Below, piece after piece: positions 43,201 through 55,700 of a stretch of DNA of 64,000 bases (positions within the stretch are counted from its first letter, which is position 1; every line of letters begins with the position of its first letter). The notes below the pieces were generated by a model. The model made no database searches. It was not told the DNA's origin and saw nothing but the letters and a program-made list of their open reading frames with translations. The position numbers and the translations under genes are program-made. Source of the stretch: Dactylonectria macrodidyma (Eukaryota; Ascomycota; Sordariomycetes; Hypocreales; Nectriaceae); contig JAGMUV010000038.1 in the NCBI GenBank assembly GCA_020744425.1, positions 186,001 to 250,000 on the forward strand. Reading direction: 5' to 3'.

Positions 43201-45447
43201 ACAGCGCATTCGTAGCTGATTGATTCCACCAGGTCGTTCCGCTCCACCAGTCGGTTCTTTGGTGTGCGTCGGCGGAAGTTCAATCTCCATTCCTACCTCT
43301 GTCGCCCAAATCTGAAACTCGGAGTCTCTTTGAAAAGGTAGATTAATGACGGCCCTTTCGTTGTCGATTCTGATCTTGCAGATCGATGCACCCGTGTGTC
43401 GCTTGACTCGGGCCTCAAAGTTCTTGATGATCTTGCTGACTTCCGTCTTTGAAGCCAAGGACCAGGAGAACATCATGCCGCTGAATTCGTCTGTGATAAG
43501 CAGAACGTAGCGGTGTCCATTGTATGCCGCAGGGAACTCGAAGATGTCGATGAAGATCCGGTAAAACGGTTGTCTTGACCGGTTTGGTGATTCCCTGCGG
43601 GAGATAATCTCGGTCGCCTTGCCAGTGCCGCAGGCCGTGCATTGAACAGTAGTCGGACCCTTGATCCGGACTCCCTTGGTCTGTAAGACAAGTTGTTCAA
43701 GTGCTTGTGGTCCTGCGTGGCAAGAGCGAAGATGCCATATTTTTGAAGAATCTATCCGCGGCGGAGCTGGAACCCTTGAAATCGCCATTCTTTGTCGTCT
43801 CGGCTTGAGGCGGTCCGCTTGGAAAGAGGAAAATACATCTTGGAAGGCGTTGAATACGGAGATCAAGGATTGTGGAAGCTTGAAGTAAGAGCGGGAAACT
43901 GGCTTGTATTCGACTACATCGAGGTCGTATTGGTCTGTGAGACGACAGAGAATATCATTGTCGTCGTAGGTGCCCATTCGGAGCGTATTATCAAACCCAC
44001 AATGCCATAATCCCTTCCTTGCAAGTTTCTTCGCGCTGATGATGTTCGTATGGAATCTTGGCACATACGCAACGTCAAGGAGGACAAGAGCGCGCGTGTT
44101 TCTTCCGTCTTCGCCATCCAGCACGTTTTCCATCCTTCGGATGCCTCGTGCTTCGACCTTCAAGGAACCTTCGCCGATCATAACATAGTCGGTTTCCACA
44201 GCTTCGCGGACGTCAGTCAGCAGACTCTTATCATTAACGATATGAGTAGTTGCTCCACAGTCATAGATCGTCGAATTGTAAAGAGGATGCTTCTCGCGTA
44301 GGGCTGCAAAGACTGAATCGGAGGTTCCACTGGAGAGGCCGTTGGCATCGATGGTCAAGCCAGCAAAGTCTCCGTGTTTACGTGGGTTCCCCTTGTCTTC
44401 TGGTTGGTCCGACTTGGCGGTCGCTGCCGAGCCCTTGACTGTGTCGACAAGGTTCTTCCACTTGGCTTGCTTCAGAGCTTCCTTGCAGGTCTTGACGCGG
44501 CTGGACTTAACGTGTCTTCCATCCTTGGACTCGCCATTGGTTGCGATCTGCACTGCGGCGCAATCAACGGGCTTCCACCGATGTTTGGACGACGGCAGTC
44601 CACACGGACAGTGGCTTTGGGCTGCATCAGAGACGGCAAACACGGTGTCGGTCAGCTTGCTGGTCATTCTGGTGCTTCGAACCTGTTCGTGAAACAGTTC
44701 GCCCAGCGCGCGTAGTGTGACATCCATCTTGAGGCCGAACTTCTTGCTGTTCATGATTTGAACCTTCTGCTGGCTTGCCCAAGTTGCATCGAAGGCTGAG
44801 ACGGCAGTGAGGAAGTCATTGAGGGCAGACTGTCCTTCCAGTTCAGCGATCTTGTGCCTTTCGCCTTCTAGCTTGGCTTTACTCCAAGCCACGAGCCAGT
44901 CCTCCGGCTTGACCCTCTTAGTCTGGGCCAGGACCTGACGATATCTTAAGCGCGCTTCCTCCTTCTGTTCGTCCTCGGAGGGTGCAAGACTTGACTTCAG
45001 GTCGCGGACAATTGTGCGAAGGTCAGACTTAGAAGTCGTGTTGCCAAGGTAGGTCTTATCGACGGTTGATCGGACCCAAACAGCGAGTTCAGCATAGGCA
45101 CGCTGCCGGTTGGCGAAGGTCGCGAGCTTGACCTTGTATTCTGACTGCAGGCGAGTGAGTCGAGTCCAGTGACCATCGGTCAGGTCCGTAGCCGGCTCTG
45201 GTCTTGGTCCGGCGACCGCAGCGTTCTGCTGGGTTGCGTGTGTCCAAGCCTCGTAGGCAGCCTTGTTGAGTAGACCGAGCATTTCTTCAGAGGTCATGGG
45301 TTCCTTTGGTTCTTCCAGGATCGGAGCATCCTTATCGGGATCGACAAAGTCGAAGATCTTGGAAGTCTCAGCCCTTGAGACGAAATCGTCGTACCAGGCA
45401 GTCCATTCGGACGGTCTGGAGAGCGCAACTTCGGACTTGGCTGTCAT
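40267..45447 (-). pseudogene. copia gag-pol polyprotein interrupted by one in-frame TGA
   Basis: One frame of 1727 codons (including stop) from the ATG at 45447. Gag fills residues 1-~300, with a Cys/His cluster CPCGLPSSKHRWKPVDC. The aspartic protease motif is DCGATTHIV (Asp396). Integrase has a zinc part (IWHLRSCH ... CTACGTGKA) and an rve core (FIDIFEFPAA, RIDNERAV, Glu in KEPTGGAERPGG). Codon 796 (43060-43062) is TGA, after which the frame continues (WYRPPNVDFDATK) into reverse transcriptase with LVYVDDILIL and RNase H with SDASFADD and TTSTTEAEI. TGA would arise from CGA by a single C-to-T change. The element is probably disabled at this codon, though read-through cannot be excluded. Confidence 0.95.
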
Positions 45448-45600
45448 CTTTGGAAACGCTTGGTATTGGGCAGCAAAAAAGAAGGGGCCGACAGGCAGGC
45501 AGGCAGCAGATGAGGCTTGTGGCAGGATTCGGATCCGTTATGTGATGTGTGGTGATAGGCGTCGTGCAAGTGTCCTTGCACAACGGTCGGAATCAGCTAT

Positions 45601-45633
45601 GATGAGCGCCTAAAGTGCTACCGGGCTCATAAC
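45601..45633 (-). other. Primer-binding site: complement of initiator tRNA-Met anticodon arm
   Basis: Immediately inside the 5' LTR the minus strand reads GTTATGAGCCCGG. This is complementary to CCGGGCTCATAAC, the anticodon stem-loop of eukaryotic initiator tRNA-Met, rather than to a tRNA 3' end. Drosophila copia and some other copia elements prime with this half-tRNA; the match here is by eye. Confidence 0.65.
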
Positions 45634-45900
45634 TGTCAGACAATTGGCTCCACAGGGATCATTGTTGGCACCAGTCAATTGATGAGAATTATCTAAGGAG
45701 CAAGAACTCAATGACAAGATGCACTGAGCCGTGCAGCTCTTTTATACACAAATGAAAGCGTTGGCTGCTTAGGCAGCAGCCTGCTGCTTGACGCTAATTA
45801 TGGTCGTTCACTCTCATCGTGAACAAGTTCACGATGATCGTGATCCTTGCCTCATTTCGACGGCAGCTGCTCTAGTGGGGCCGGGGCTTGATATGCGACA
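45634..45900 (-). repeat. 5' LTR of the copia element
   Basis: Identical in length to the 3' LTR and differing by two transitions. On the minus strand it should contain the element's promoter; the plus-strand TTTTATACAC (about 45740) is a TATA-like stretch but its orientation makes its use uncertain. Confidence 0.95.
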
Positions 45901-45905
45901 CCATG

Positions 45906-46437
45906 TCTATGGCCCTTTGTGGCTGGTACACAAGTAGTGCGTAATTTGGGGCACAACAAAGCCAGAAACGGCTCTCGAGGCACCAGGCAGCATGGCCAAA
46001 AATGAAACAGCAAGACCCTGGATAATGGCAACTTATCGCTTATCTCCCACAAAGCTACAACAGGCTATTATGAACAGCGGCCACAGCATTATGCCTCTTT
46101 CAGCCATGTTAGCAGAAGCCAAGAATGGATGGGCCTACGATGGAATAACTACAAGTTCATTTTACATTCACTTTACAATAAAAAAGTAAAGTAAAACAAA
46201 TAAAAATAAGTTAAGTATCTACAATTATAAAAAGAAGTCTACCTGCTCTTCGCAGCCCATACCGTTCGCTGGTGCTCACAGTATTCTTTGTTCGCGAAAA
46301 GTGCATCATAAAGTAGAAAACCGAAAGTAGAAGTGAAGTGAGGTCTACACATAGTATAAAAAGAGAGTCACAATGTTTCCCTTTGGTGTTTTCTACCCCC
46401 TTCTAAAAAATGGAACAAAAAAACGAATCTACAACAA
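45906..46437. other. Intergenic stretch without a recognisable gene
   Basis: Contains an A-rich part (46165-46240) and no family-like frame. It probably contains the 3' UTR of the kinase-like gene that ends at 46438 and the far flank of the copia insertion. Confidence 0.4.
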
Positions 46438-46920
46438 TCATTCGTTGCTCGCCCTATCTCGCAATAGACTTTCTACATATGCCGTGTCCAAGTACTGTCC
46501 CGATCCTAATCTACGATGATGACATCTGTCCTGCTGCTCGCAGCAATAAAGAAACTCACCCCAGTGCTCACGGTATACACCCGCGACGGTCTTATCTAGA
46601 AACCTCGAACAATACTCATTCCCACAAGCCTCTTCAGGATAGACGAAATAAAAGTCGACGCCCCGGTCAACCAGAGCGTCCCGAATTTGAAAATGATGAT
46701 AGAGAAGAAGAACACACGGTTTACCCAGCCATGTCATAACAACGTCCATATACGCTGGTAAGGAATCAGAGTCCCTAGTCCCTTCGTCACACATTCGAAA
46801 GAAATCTTTCCCAAGCTCGACCACTGGTCTCGATGCAATGTATTTGGCTTCTCGCGCCAAGGTGGACTTACCTACCCCGGCTAAGCCCACAATCACCAAC
46901 GCTTGTTGCTCTGTCTTCAT
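46438..46920 (-). CDS. Small P-loop nucleotide kinase-like protein, 160 aa
   Basis: Intronless frame with Walker A GLAGVGKST at residues 12-20 directly after a hydrophobic strand (ALVIVG). It is followed by an ELGKDFF segment, a second strand with CVLLLYHHFQIRDALVDRGV and then DFYFVYPEEACGNEYCSRFL. The C-terminal part has W-x-EF and GQYLDTAYVESLL. The layout (P-loop, vYP..eY..R, W, GqYL) recalls small adenylate/dNMP-kinase-like ATPases known from phages and scattered eukaryotes; that link is recollection. Substrate unknown. A complete start and stop and lack of disruptions argue for a real gene. Origin by horizontal transfer is possible but untested. Confidence 0.6.
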   Translation of the reverse strand: MKTEQQALVIVGLAGVGKSTLAREAKYIASRPVVELGKDFFRMCDEGTRDSDSLPAYMDVVMTWLGKPCVLLLYHHFQIRDALVDRGVDFYFVYPEEACGNEYCSRFLDKTVAGVYREHWGEFLYCCEQQDRCHHRRLGSGQYLDTAYVESLLRDRASNE

Positions 46921-48461
46921 GTTCGTCCCTCAACACGAATAGCGTGCGACGATGTCCTACTCGGACAGAAGAAAAGAATCCTCACTTGCGGTTCGTTATA
47001 CCACTCCGTTCTGTCGATCAACGTCTCTCGCGAGATCATATAAAACGCTCACCCCGTTTCGGTTCGTATAGTCGTTGGAACGCCAGCGACTTCTGATTGA
47101 ATGGGCCAAGCTACTCCCTTTAGTCGTGTCTCCTTCCTGTTGACGTAATTAGCATTTTATTCCTAGAATAAAAAGAAATAAAACGATCCCCCGATGGTTA
47201 GGGTTCGTACTCACTCCCAGTTCGTAGCATAGAGTTAGTTGTTGGGGTTAGCACCCGTGTCTGCTTGACGGAACACTCTGTTTGCGTAACCGCCCAGGCA
47301 TTCAAAAATGAATGAGGAGGAAGGAAGGAAGGAAGGAAAGAAATCGAAACCCAGCTTCGATGTGGGCTCTCGGCGTCTTAAGTATGTGTCCTTCAATGTT
47401 TTTTAGCACATGCCACTTCCTAGATTATGTGGCTTTATTCAATATAAAAGTTTGTTAGACACGGAGTTCTCCTACAAGGTGACACTAATATTTCTGCCCA
47501 ACCATTTTTGGCCCCTGCTGATAACCTTACCGCGTATCGCGCAAGGCGAGACCGAACCTGGGCAATGAAATAAAGGTAAAGAGTATTTTAGGTCCATCTT
47601 CGGGCTTTAGTCATTGATTTTGCACTGGCATTGTCCATTTTCTACTAGAAGTGAGTTATAACTGTTCCTAACTCACATGTTATGGAGATACTGGTTTACA
47701 CTTAGAGACCGCTGGATCGATTCTGACAGAAGCTGCCAATCTAACCACCTTCCTCCCTTTTCCCTTTTCCTTTTTCTTTTGTTTTTCACATTTACAGGAA
47801 AAGACAGATAAAGAAATATGATAACCGTGCTAAAAAAAATTCAACCTATTAGAAATCGAATCTCCAGCTCTCGGCTATAGCAGAATAATCTGCATAGCCA
47901 CTCCCGCTAAGGCAATGACTTCGTATTCACTATCATTTTAAATGTGGTTTCATATTCACGGCCCCTACAAACAGTAGATACTGCCCTTATTTACCCATCC
48001 CAAAAGATAGAAGACGGGATCAGCTTTGTCGTTAGTGTTTTAGATGTTCTCATTGTCTACAAAAACCGGGAAGCATGGAATCTGCCACTGCACTCAGTGG
48101 TAGGTTAATAAATACCTAGGTAGTAAGCAACTATCAATAGTATGGTGGATGAACATTGCTAGCCTTGTCAAATATATGACATAAATTGGGCAGCTTGACC
48201 TTCTACATTGATGCGTCACGATTTCGAATCGCAGTGAGAATTATAGCATCATTGCGGCAAAGAAAAAAAAATACATACTTCCCATCTTAAGAAGACCCCT
48301 AGTCAACGAGCTTTGTCACGCTTGCCGTACTTTAAAGAGCCGCGACGATGGATTAGGAGTGACGTAACTACTATTCAAGGGGTACTGGGATCATTGTATG
48401 CGAAAATCTAGTGAGTGACGAGCCCATGATACCTGTTGTCTCGAGATAAATGGCACTGACT
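46921..48461. other. 1.5-kb intergenic region, no gene seen
   Basis: Both strands lack family-like frames. It has a short GGAA run at about 47317-47340 and pyrimidine-rich stretches near 47745-47790. It contains the upstream region of the kinase-like gene and the 3' flank of the receptor gene. Confidence 0.5.
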
Positions 48462-49859
48462 TTAGTTTCCGTCTAAGCCGGGATCGTCAAGCTTTGGTGA
48501 TAGTCCCACATTTGTCGACTTGAAGTCTACTGCCTCAGAATTTAGTATTCTTATGTCGACTTGTTTTGTAATTGCGGCCCCCTGCTGTGCTAATGGACGA
48601 GCTGGGTACTGTTGCTCAGCGTACACATACGTCCAAAGACCGCTACGGGCCAAATCTCGGCTATGTTCCTCGCCAAGAGTGGTAGGCCTTTGAGAATTAT
48701 AGTGTTCACCGACAGGGGCACTGTTGTGGTTTTCCTTTGTGTCTGTGGGCAATGACGAACGGTATCGCCCAAGCTTTTGCCTAACCCAAACCCATACCAT
48801 GGGGATACTCGACGTAACAACTGCCACGAAAGATTCACGCACCGCCCAGGAGGCCGCTTGCTGTGGACCAGTAGTAGGATTCTGATTTTGTATCCGTTAG
48901 TTTAGTCTAGTCCGCGTGGTTTAAGGTGGAGAGACTCAGAGGAACCTTTAGGATAAGAATGCATCGGAGAATACCAGCTACCATGACGAAAATCCCACCG
49001 GAGAAAAGTAGCACAAGCATAACCTTCTTGAGCCTTGGCACTTTTGCTTTCCAAAGAACTGGAATAGGAATTATCATGAGGTAGATATCGGTGATGATAT
49101 TGAGAGTGACGACAAGAAATATCAACAGCTTTGAGGAGGCAGGCTGGCAAAAGTCTCAAAGACAGTGTTAGGTGTGCTCATGGAACTCAGTCACAGGGGG
49201 TGATGTAACTCACTGCCAGGGTCTGGCTGTATTTGCCAAAGTTTGTGAAATGGCCGGCAACCGAAGAAAATAGAGGCCATGATGGCAAAGTATGTAGCGG
49301 CAATGAGGATAAAACCTATTTTTATGCGAACTCGATACTCAGCGAGGCCACTCTAAGAATCCAAGTGTCAGACTTTTCTCTGTATAGTCTTGTAGATGAT
49401 TAGATCATTACCGTCAAGCGGATGTAGAATGCACATATGGCACTCTTGATAAGCCACAAAACAGATGTATAAACTGCCCAGCCTGCAATTTGTATCTTTG
49501 ATCCATTAACTCTGAATGGTTCCATCACATTAGCTTGTCCAACTTTTAAAGTGCATCTGGTTTGCAAGCGTTGTGCATACGCACCTCCAATTATATTCAT
49601 TACTCTCCGGCGGCAGTGCAGCACGTTGTTCTTCAGTCATCGAGTTATTAGCGAGTCCGTAGAAACGGGCCCCGACAGTATAAGCGAGCAATATCTCCGT
49701 TGTATATGGTATGGCGACGAGTATCATAAGATAGTCGTCTATCTTCAGGTTCCGAATGCCCTGGTGCTTAGCCCGAGCATATGTTCGGAGGCCAATAAAG
49801 AAGATGCCAAGTGCGAGAAGTGTGAAGGCCTCTGCCACGAAGGAATGTAGTGCAGCCAT
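48462..49859 (-). CDS. Pth11/SAT4-type rhodopsin-domain membrane protein, five exons, 380 aa
   Basis: Exons 49585-49859, 49412-49511, 49214-49352, 48946-49154 and 48462-48881 join without a stop. They give seven hydrophobic segments in the order of the fungal rhodopsin-domain (SAT4/Pth11-like) family. Landmarks are TYARAKHQG, DDYLMILVA, WAVYTSVLWLIKSAICAFYI, FFGCRPFHKLW, the spliced GNFCQPAS, NIITDIYLMIIPIP, and the spliced N-P-T-T-G followed by ASWAVRESFVAVVTSSIPM. Such proteins are plasma-membrane receptors or receptor-like proteins, in some fungi linked to surface sensing. The fourth intron (48882-48945) has an unusual GTTCCT donor. The start at 49859 precedes the first hydrophobic segment; an upstream in-frame ATG at 50045 exists and is less likely. 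Confidence 0.9.
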
Positions 49860-52366
49860 GGTACACGAGACTTGCCAAGAGGGTCGCAATCGAGTCGAGA
49901 AGAGTGCCGTATTATCCGTGCTGGTCGCCGGGGTAATTCGGGTATTTTGAGCAAGTCCGCAAGAGTGCTTAGCTAAGAGCCCATTTGAGTTCTTCATTCT
50001 TTCGGACCCGAACGGTCCTATAAGGGGCGTACTACGGCTCAACAACGCCTCTTTTTACCCTTACACTGTGATAGATTAGCTAAAACTGGCCCTCAATTTG
50101 TGCTGATAAAAGACTCCGTACACACCGAACGATCGTGGTGCAGGGAGGACTTCATCTCGTGTTTCTGCTATGGTTTATTCACATTCGCACAAGTCATCCT
50201 CGGCTTGATGTGTGTCTAGCGTCGATGTGGTAGTCCTTAGAATCGTTAGCTTCGCAATTGCTTTCTACTAATAGTTTGAAATCGACCCTAAAGCTTAAAT
50301 GAAGTTCAGCTACAAATGACAAGACATTTTAATGGAAATCCTTATGTGAGACTAAGACTTTCCCGAAATCAATCTTATGCCGCGAATGATTCCGCCAGAC
50401 CCCTGATTGCGCTCCCTTTTGCTTCTTGCCTTTTCTTTCTAAATCAATTGCGTTCTTCAGTATGAGGTCGGGCGTATGTCAGTGACATGGGTTAAGTAAT
50501 AAGAATGGTGGCCTGCATTGCTGCTGCGTCGGCACCCTGGTGTATCAATGGTACCTTCGAGTATCGGACGAAACCTCCACTCGGTTTTCCAACGGTTAGT
50601 AATGGCCGATCGCTCATATCTTTTGCCTACATAGGCACCTGTTTCTGACCTTAAGGCCACTTTTGATGTAAGCCTTGGACTCTCAAAGCCTCACAAACTG
50701 ACAACGTGGAACATCCCATCGTTACATTACAAGAGCTGCTGAACATTGAGGTATACAAACTCTCTTTGAGTTTCTATATTTTTCGGCAAACCTCGGATTT
50801 AAGAACAAGTTATGGTTAAATACTTGTTCCGTAGTAGTGGTTGGGATATGAATTTATTCTGGAGATCATTGCCGTAGGTTCCTCCTGTAATAGTACTGAG
50901 TGAGCATATCGGCTATTTCCCTTGAGGAGGCTGTTTACCGTACCGATTGAAATTAGTCGTTCAACCACGAACTCTCTCCACAATTCTGTGTACGGCCCAT
51001 AATAGCAGTAACAGTGCGTGGAGATGCTGTTCTTGGCGTATCTTGACGACATAGCCATGATAGGCGACCCGCAATGACATGGCTCCTATGTCGAATGGAG
51101 GCTATAATCTGTCGCATGGTATCTCGGCAAGGATTTTTGCTCGTGCTTACGACTTCTAGGTCATTTTACTAAGCACAACGACTTCACAAGCGCAGTGAAC
51201 CGGCTTAGTTTAATAAGACAGACGCTAGGTGGACAATGAGAAACAACTGCTGCGTTCTTTTTACTCCCTGTCAAGGCCTCCACTTCGAAGAGCAATACTG
51301 AGGTAAGTCCATTAGTCGACAAGGTTGGCTCTCTGCTAATGCGTTTTCCAGGGCTGCATCAACATGATGCCGCAATTCTGCTACCTCCTTAACCCGATAG
51401 CTGACTCACTTTACGATTGCGGGAACAGGCTGTGATATCACCCGAGTGTCGTTCTCCGCCAGTGTCTTATCCTTGATCACAACCACATACCTCAGTCTCT
51501 TCACTATCACTCTAACATGTCTACCTTCAAGTATCATCTCCCCTGTGTACTCAACGTCTCCAGAGATGTAAACAGAATGCTATCAGCTATATCTTCTAGA
51601 CAATTTAGAAGTCTTTTACGATTTGACGGTCAGATCGCCACATGCAAGCAGGCCGGCGAAGGGAAGGAGCCCGACCTGTGTGTCCAAGTGCACAGAGTTT
51701 TTGACAGCCCGGTAGTCATCGGTGCGTTCAGTTTATGAGAGGCAGCGTACCCTTTTTTTGTTTTAGATTGAATCCGGGACGGCTCGTTTGTTGTGGCATT
51801 AAATCGGCATCTTGGCAATTCCCAGGCTAGCCTCATTTTTCATTATAACATCTGAAAGTGAGCTTGTCTGGATGGGATATGGCTTTCATAAACCGGTTGA
51901 AGACTCCAATAAGTCCATGAACAGTTGATACAAGAGGTAAACGAAACATCCAGGCTCTGTTAGATAGTGACCCAAAGAGCGAAAAGAGACTTGACCATCG
52001 TAGGTGAAGGTAGGTGAAGGTAAGTTCAGTATGATGAATCTACTAGGTCGGTAATTGATACCCAACTGTCTGCATATTAGTGTTAGGTTAATACCAGTGC
52101 ACTTAGGTATTTTACGTATAATGATTCTAAAGCCTACATCAAAAGCGATAACAGGGGTTTAGTCTCCATGGAAGAGGGAGGCAATCTAATGAGCTTTCCA
52201 GTCAGACGTGGCGCTTCTCTCAAAACTCAGCCTCGCGTTGAACGCGATTGTTTACCCTACTTAACATGAACACAATAACCCCACAAAGCTGGCATATTTT
52301 TTCCCCTGGCCTTGCGGTTTGTTGAATTCACTCCAACATTGGCTCTGCCCTGAGGCCGCCACTTGC
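49860..52366. other. 2.5-kb intergenic region, no gene supported
   Basis: Only short frames of under 75 codons with no family resemblance. TAGGTGAAGG is tandemly duplicated at about 52001-52020. It contains the promoter of the rhodopsin-domain gene next to 49859 and the 3' flank of the ferric reductase. Confidence 0.5.
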
Positions 52367-54186
52367 TCAAGGTTGGTAGTCCGTGAACATGAGGTCGACG
52401 TAACGCAAGTTTGCTCTCGCAGAATCTGTCAGTTGATCTCTAAAAGTTCGGGAGACAGACGCTGTCCCAATGGTCAGTCAGGCACAGCAATCTTTTTAGG
52501 GGGCCTTACCAACGACAGCGCAGCGCTTTGTTGAGATATCGCGATCACCTTCAGCCACAACGTCCTTTGCTTCCTCTGCTATCGTCGACAGCACTAATGG
52601 TAGATCCATCGGTTTCCAATAGATATTCCCCCTTTCACTGTTCTCAAGCTTTTTAATGACATCAATGTCCTCCTGGTTCTCGCTGGCGCTTGCCACTCCG
52701 TACACGGTTAATTGGATCACGGAACGATGGTTTATACCGCATACTTTGCAGAGTTCGCTTGCTCCTCGCGCATCCTCATTTAGGACTTTGTTCAAATAGT
52801 GCGAAACTGCTCTGAAAACCTCTGGACTTTGTCAACTCGGAGAGGACCAACGTGAAAACAGGCTACTCACCCCAATCATCTACACTCCAGAGAAGGTGTA
52901 CTCTCCTATATGCCTTAGGATTGGGGGCGTGGCTTTCTAATTGGTGAGCATGGTTTGCGTAGGTTAACCATTGTAAATAAGGGAGGAGAGCTACAATGCC
53001 GAAACCCGTTGCGACTAGGAAAACACTGTCGTATCTATCAACAGGAAGCTTTGAACCGTGTGGCCCCGTAAACATTGCCCACTTTTGCGAGTCCCCAGCC
53101 TTGAGTTGCTTGCTGAGGTTGCTAGTAAAACCTTGGCGTATTTTTGCAAAGACAACTAGAGTATCTGTAGGATCCGAAGACCAAGAGGTAACGGTGAATG
53201 GGTGAAGTTGTAGTGCCGAGAGTATGCCGGAGGGAATCCACAAATTGATGTACTGCCCAGGCTCAAGCTTTAGTCGAGTTTGAAGCCGAATGACAATCTG
53301 TATCACCGGGGTGGTACTCCAGGCTAGATCTGCTGAGTGGAACCGACAGCGACTCCTAAACAAGGTAATCGTACCTATGAGTAATATCATGGAAGAGAAA
53401 ACCCCTATGAGAAGATATAGGTAAAGGCGAGGGAAAAGCTCTTTGGCAGGTAAGTGCAGCCACAATGCGTAACCCAACAGAATGGCTATTGTACGATGGA
53501 TAAATAGCAGGAACTCGTACGGAAATATCTTGGAAAAGAAGGAGATAGGCATCATTAGGAGGCAAATTCCGCCTAAACCCTAGCGAAAGTTAGAGCTTGG
53601 GTAGTAGTAGTAGATAGGATCGTGAGGGCTTTACAAAAACCGCTAATATATTGCCAATCTCGTTCAATGAGAAGCCTCTTCTGGTCGACACTGCACCAAC
53701 AGCGTGAAAGCTAGCTAGTATACAAACCATGAAACCTGCACTGGCGTGCACTTTGTGGTAGATTCTAAGGCGAAGACGCAGGATCCCGGCAGCGAAGCTA
53801 AAACACGGACCGACATAAAGCAAAAGCGCATTGATTGTCGCAAGTGAGCCTGCTCTGGAACATGCCTCTGACCAGTCTTTCGCCCCGATGAAAACGCAAG
53901 TCAGGTTGGCTACAAGATACGAAGTGAAGAGTATAGTTTGAGCGCGACTGCAGGTATCCACGCTGCTCTTACTCCGAAAGAAACTTCGATAGAGAAGGTG
54001 CTTCGTTACCCAATCCGATATTTCCCTGGCCAATCGTGTAAATGTTCGAATTTCCCAAATCACTGTCAATATTGGAGGTGATAGTAACCGAAGAAGCCTA
54101 AGAATAAACGAACGTAGAGCTATTGTAACGAGTAAACCGCTTAACCCTACTGCATACCCGAGGGTAGCATTGAGCTGTGTCTCCAT
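52367..54186 (-). CDS. Ferric reductase (FRE/NOX-type metalloreductase), four exons, 543 aa
   Basis: Exons 53635-54186, 52871-53579, 52510-52809 and 52367-52437 join in frame; the last two acceptors use the second AG of an AGAG. The ferric reductase transmembrane domain has two haem-binding His pairs spaced by 13 residues: VHASAGFMVCILASFH and IHRTIAILLGYALWLH. The FAD-binding motif is LHPFTVTSW and the NAD(P)H-binding segment is GPHGSKLPVDRYDSVF then VATGFGIVALLPYL. The conserved C-terminal reductase part is spread over the last two exons. Family role: transfers electrons from NADPH through FAD and haem across the plasma membrane to reduce Fe(III) for uptake. It is a little short for the family. 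Regulation by iron-responsive GATA factors is usual, but I did not verify sites. Confidence 0.92.
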
Positions 54187-55700
54187 AGTTGCAGTCGTTG
54201 GTCATGCCTCCTTGAGAATGACTGTAGGACGAGCGGGACATTATATAAAATCTTTACGGTCAAGCCCAAGTTTCCATTTCCTACCGTCGCGACCCATTAC
54301 GGTGTGTCCAGACAAAGCCATGATTGTGTGTAGTGTACTCAAGCACAGGTCCTGGCTTTGTCGTGTTTCGGTCGCGTCGCATTTGGGCTTCCGATAGCGT
54401 CAGATCTCAGATGTCCGCGCGCATTGGAAGGAATGATCCGCGGTTGCAAACGAACCTTCACTCGGTTGTTTAGACAGAAATGCGTATTTTGCCCTCCATC
54501 AGCCTAGACCTGCATTCACCGACGTACACACGCCATCGCAATCAGCAGAACGGCTCCTCTAGTTATGGATGCTTTCTCGAAATGCACCTTCATCCAGATT
54601 TTTCTTTGTCTAAATAACATCTTACTTTTTTTTCTTAATTTTTTTTTAGCTCTCAAATACCTTATAATACGTAAGATGTAATTATTTTCACTCATTTTTA
54701 CATCTTAAAAGATGTTCTAATTTTTTTTTAGCCCTACTGAGTGGCTACAATCGAGTCATTCCCGTTAGGCCTTCTGTGACGATCGGTCTTCTATATTAGA
54801 CTCGGGAGTCTAGGGTAGGCGGATCTTGATTGGTTTGATGTTGGCAATGAATCAGGCACGTCAAGGTTGAACAAAGTCTGTCACGTCTGATAATGGTTGA
54901 GAAGGCGTCTCAATGTAACCAAGCGTGGTTGATAGCCGAGGAGCTGTTCATACTAGATGTGCACTTCTCAGTTGACTATAGAGTAGGTATGTTCTCATTG
55001 AAAGCTTGGCCGGGGCGGAAAGCATAGGAATTGTGTGTTATGATTGACCTTACTAGCTAGAAAAGGGGAGACGCCGCTGTGATCTGCGAAGTCGGTTGTT
55101 GCCTTACAAATTAAGTGTAAATCGGGACGGTGGGGTGATGATGCTTGTTGATTCCTCTAACTAGGTAGGCCGCGTCGCCGCCTTAAGGAATACCCCTAGC
55201 CCAACAGAGTGCCTGCATCCCTTTGGCTGTCGTAAGGCTACACTTGCGCTAGTAGCAGGGATTTGAACCAACTAGAATGTAAGAAAACTAAGATACATAG
55301 CATCCCACCTATTTTGTACTGTACCAGAAGTCACGACTGATAGGGATGTACATCCCAGTACATAAGCTTTGCTAGTCCTAGACAGCTTTTTGGAGTCACG
55401 AAGCGTACCGCCGATCTCTCGGGCCTCTGTGGGGACTATGGGTCAAGTGTAGTCTTACGACAGTCAAAGGGAGATTCGCATACCCCCCTTAAGCCCTGAT
55501 CGGCGAAGTCGGACAGAGAGTTCGACGCAAATCTAACTGCATAAAACAGCGCCAAGACGCCGCCTTCCCCGATTAGCACTCTAAATCCGGTGCACGAAGG
55601 AGAATCCACCGTCGCAAATGCACAAAATATTAGATTCGTGACTTTGGCCCCTGTCATCAATGTACCGGGCTAACAGGGACCGCTGGGACCGCTTACAGCC
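54187..55700. other. 1.5-kb intergenic region, no gene seen
   Basis: Holds the ferric reductase upstream region. T-rich stretches near 54625 and 54720 carry two related AACATCTTA / ACATCTTAAAAGATG patches. Beyond 55280 the sequence may belong to the degenerate transposon zone: GGACAGAGAGT at about 55512 recurs at 57058 in similar context (GATCGGCGA upstream of both). Confidence 0.4.

Larger units (their letters stand above)
39927..45900 (-). mobile_element. Full-length Ty1/copia LTR retrotransposon, 5974 bp
   Basis: Two 267-bp LTRs (39927-40193 and 45634-45900) differ at only two positions, both transitions. Direct repeats CCATG at 39922-39926 and 45901-45905 are the target duplication. On the minus strand the order is 5' LTR, primer-binding site, gag-PR-IN-RT-RNaseH, GGGGGGTG polypurine tract (40194-40201), 3' LTR. 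Domain order with integrase before reverse transcriptase is the copia order. Near-identical LTRs indicate recent insertion. Confidence 0.95.

Noticed and set aside
55255..55280. tRNA-like TTCAAATCC on the minus strand
   Set aside because: Stem bases do not pair and no cloverleaf can be drawn around it.
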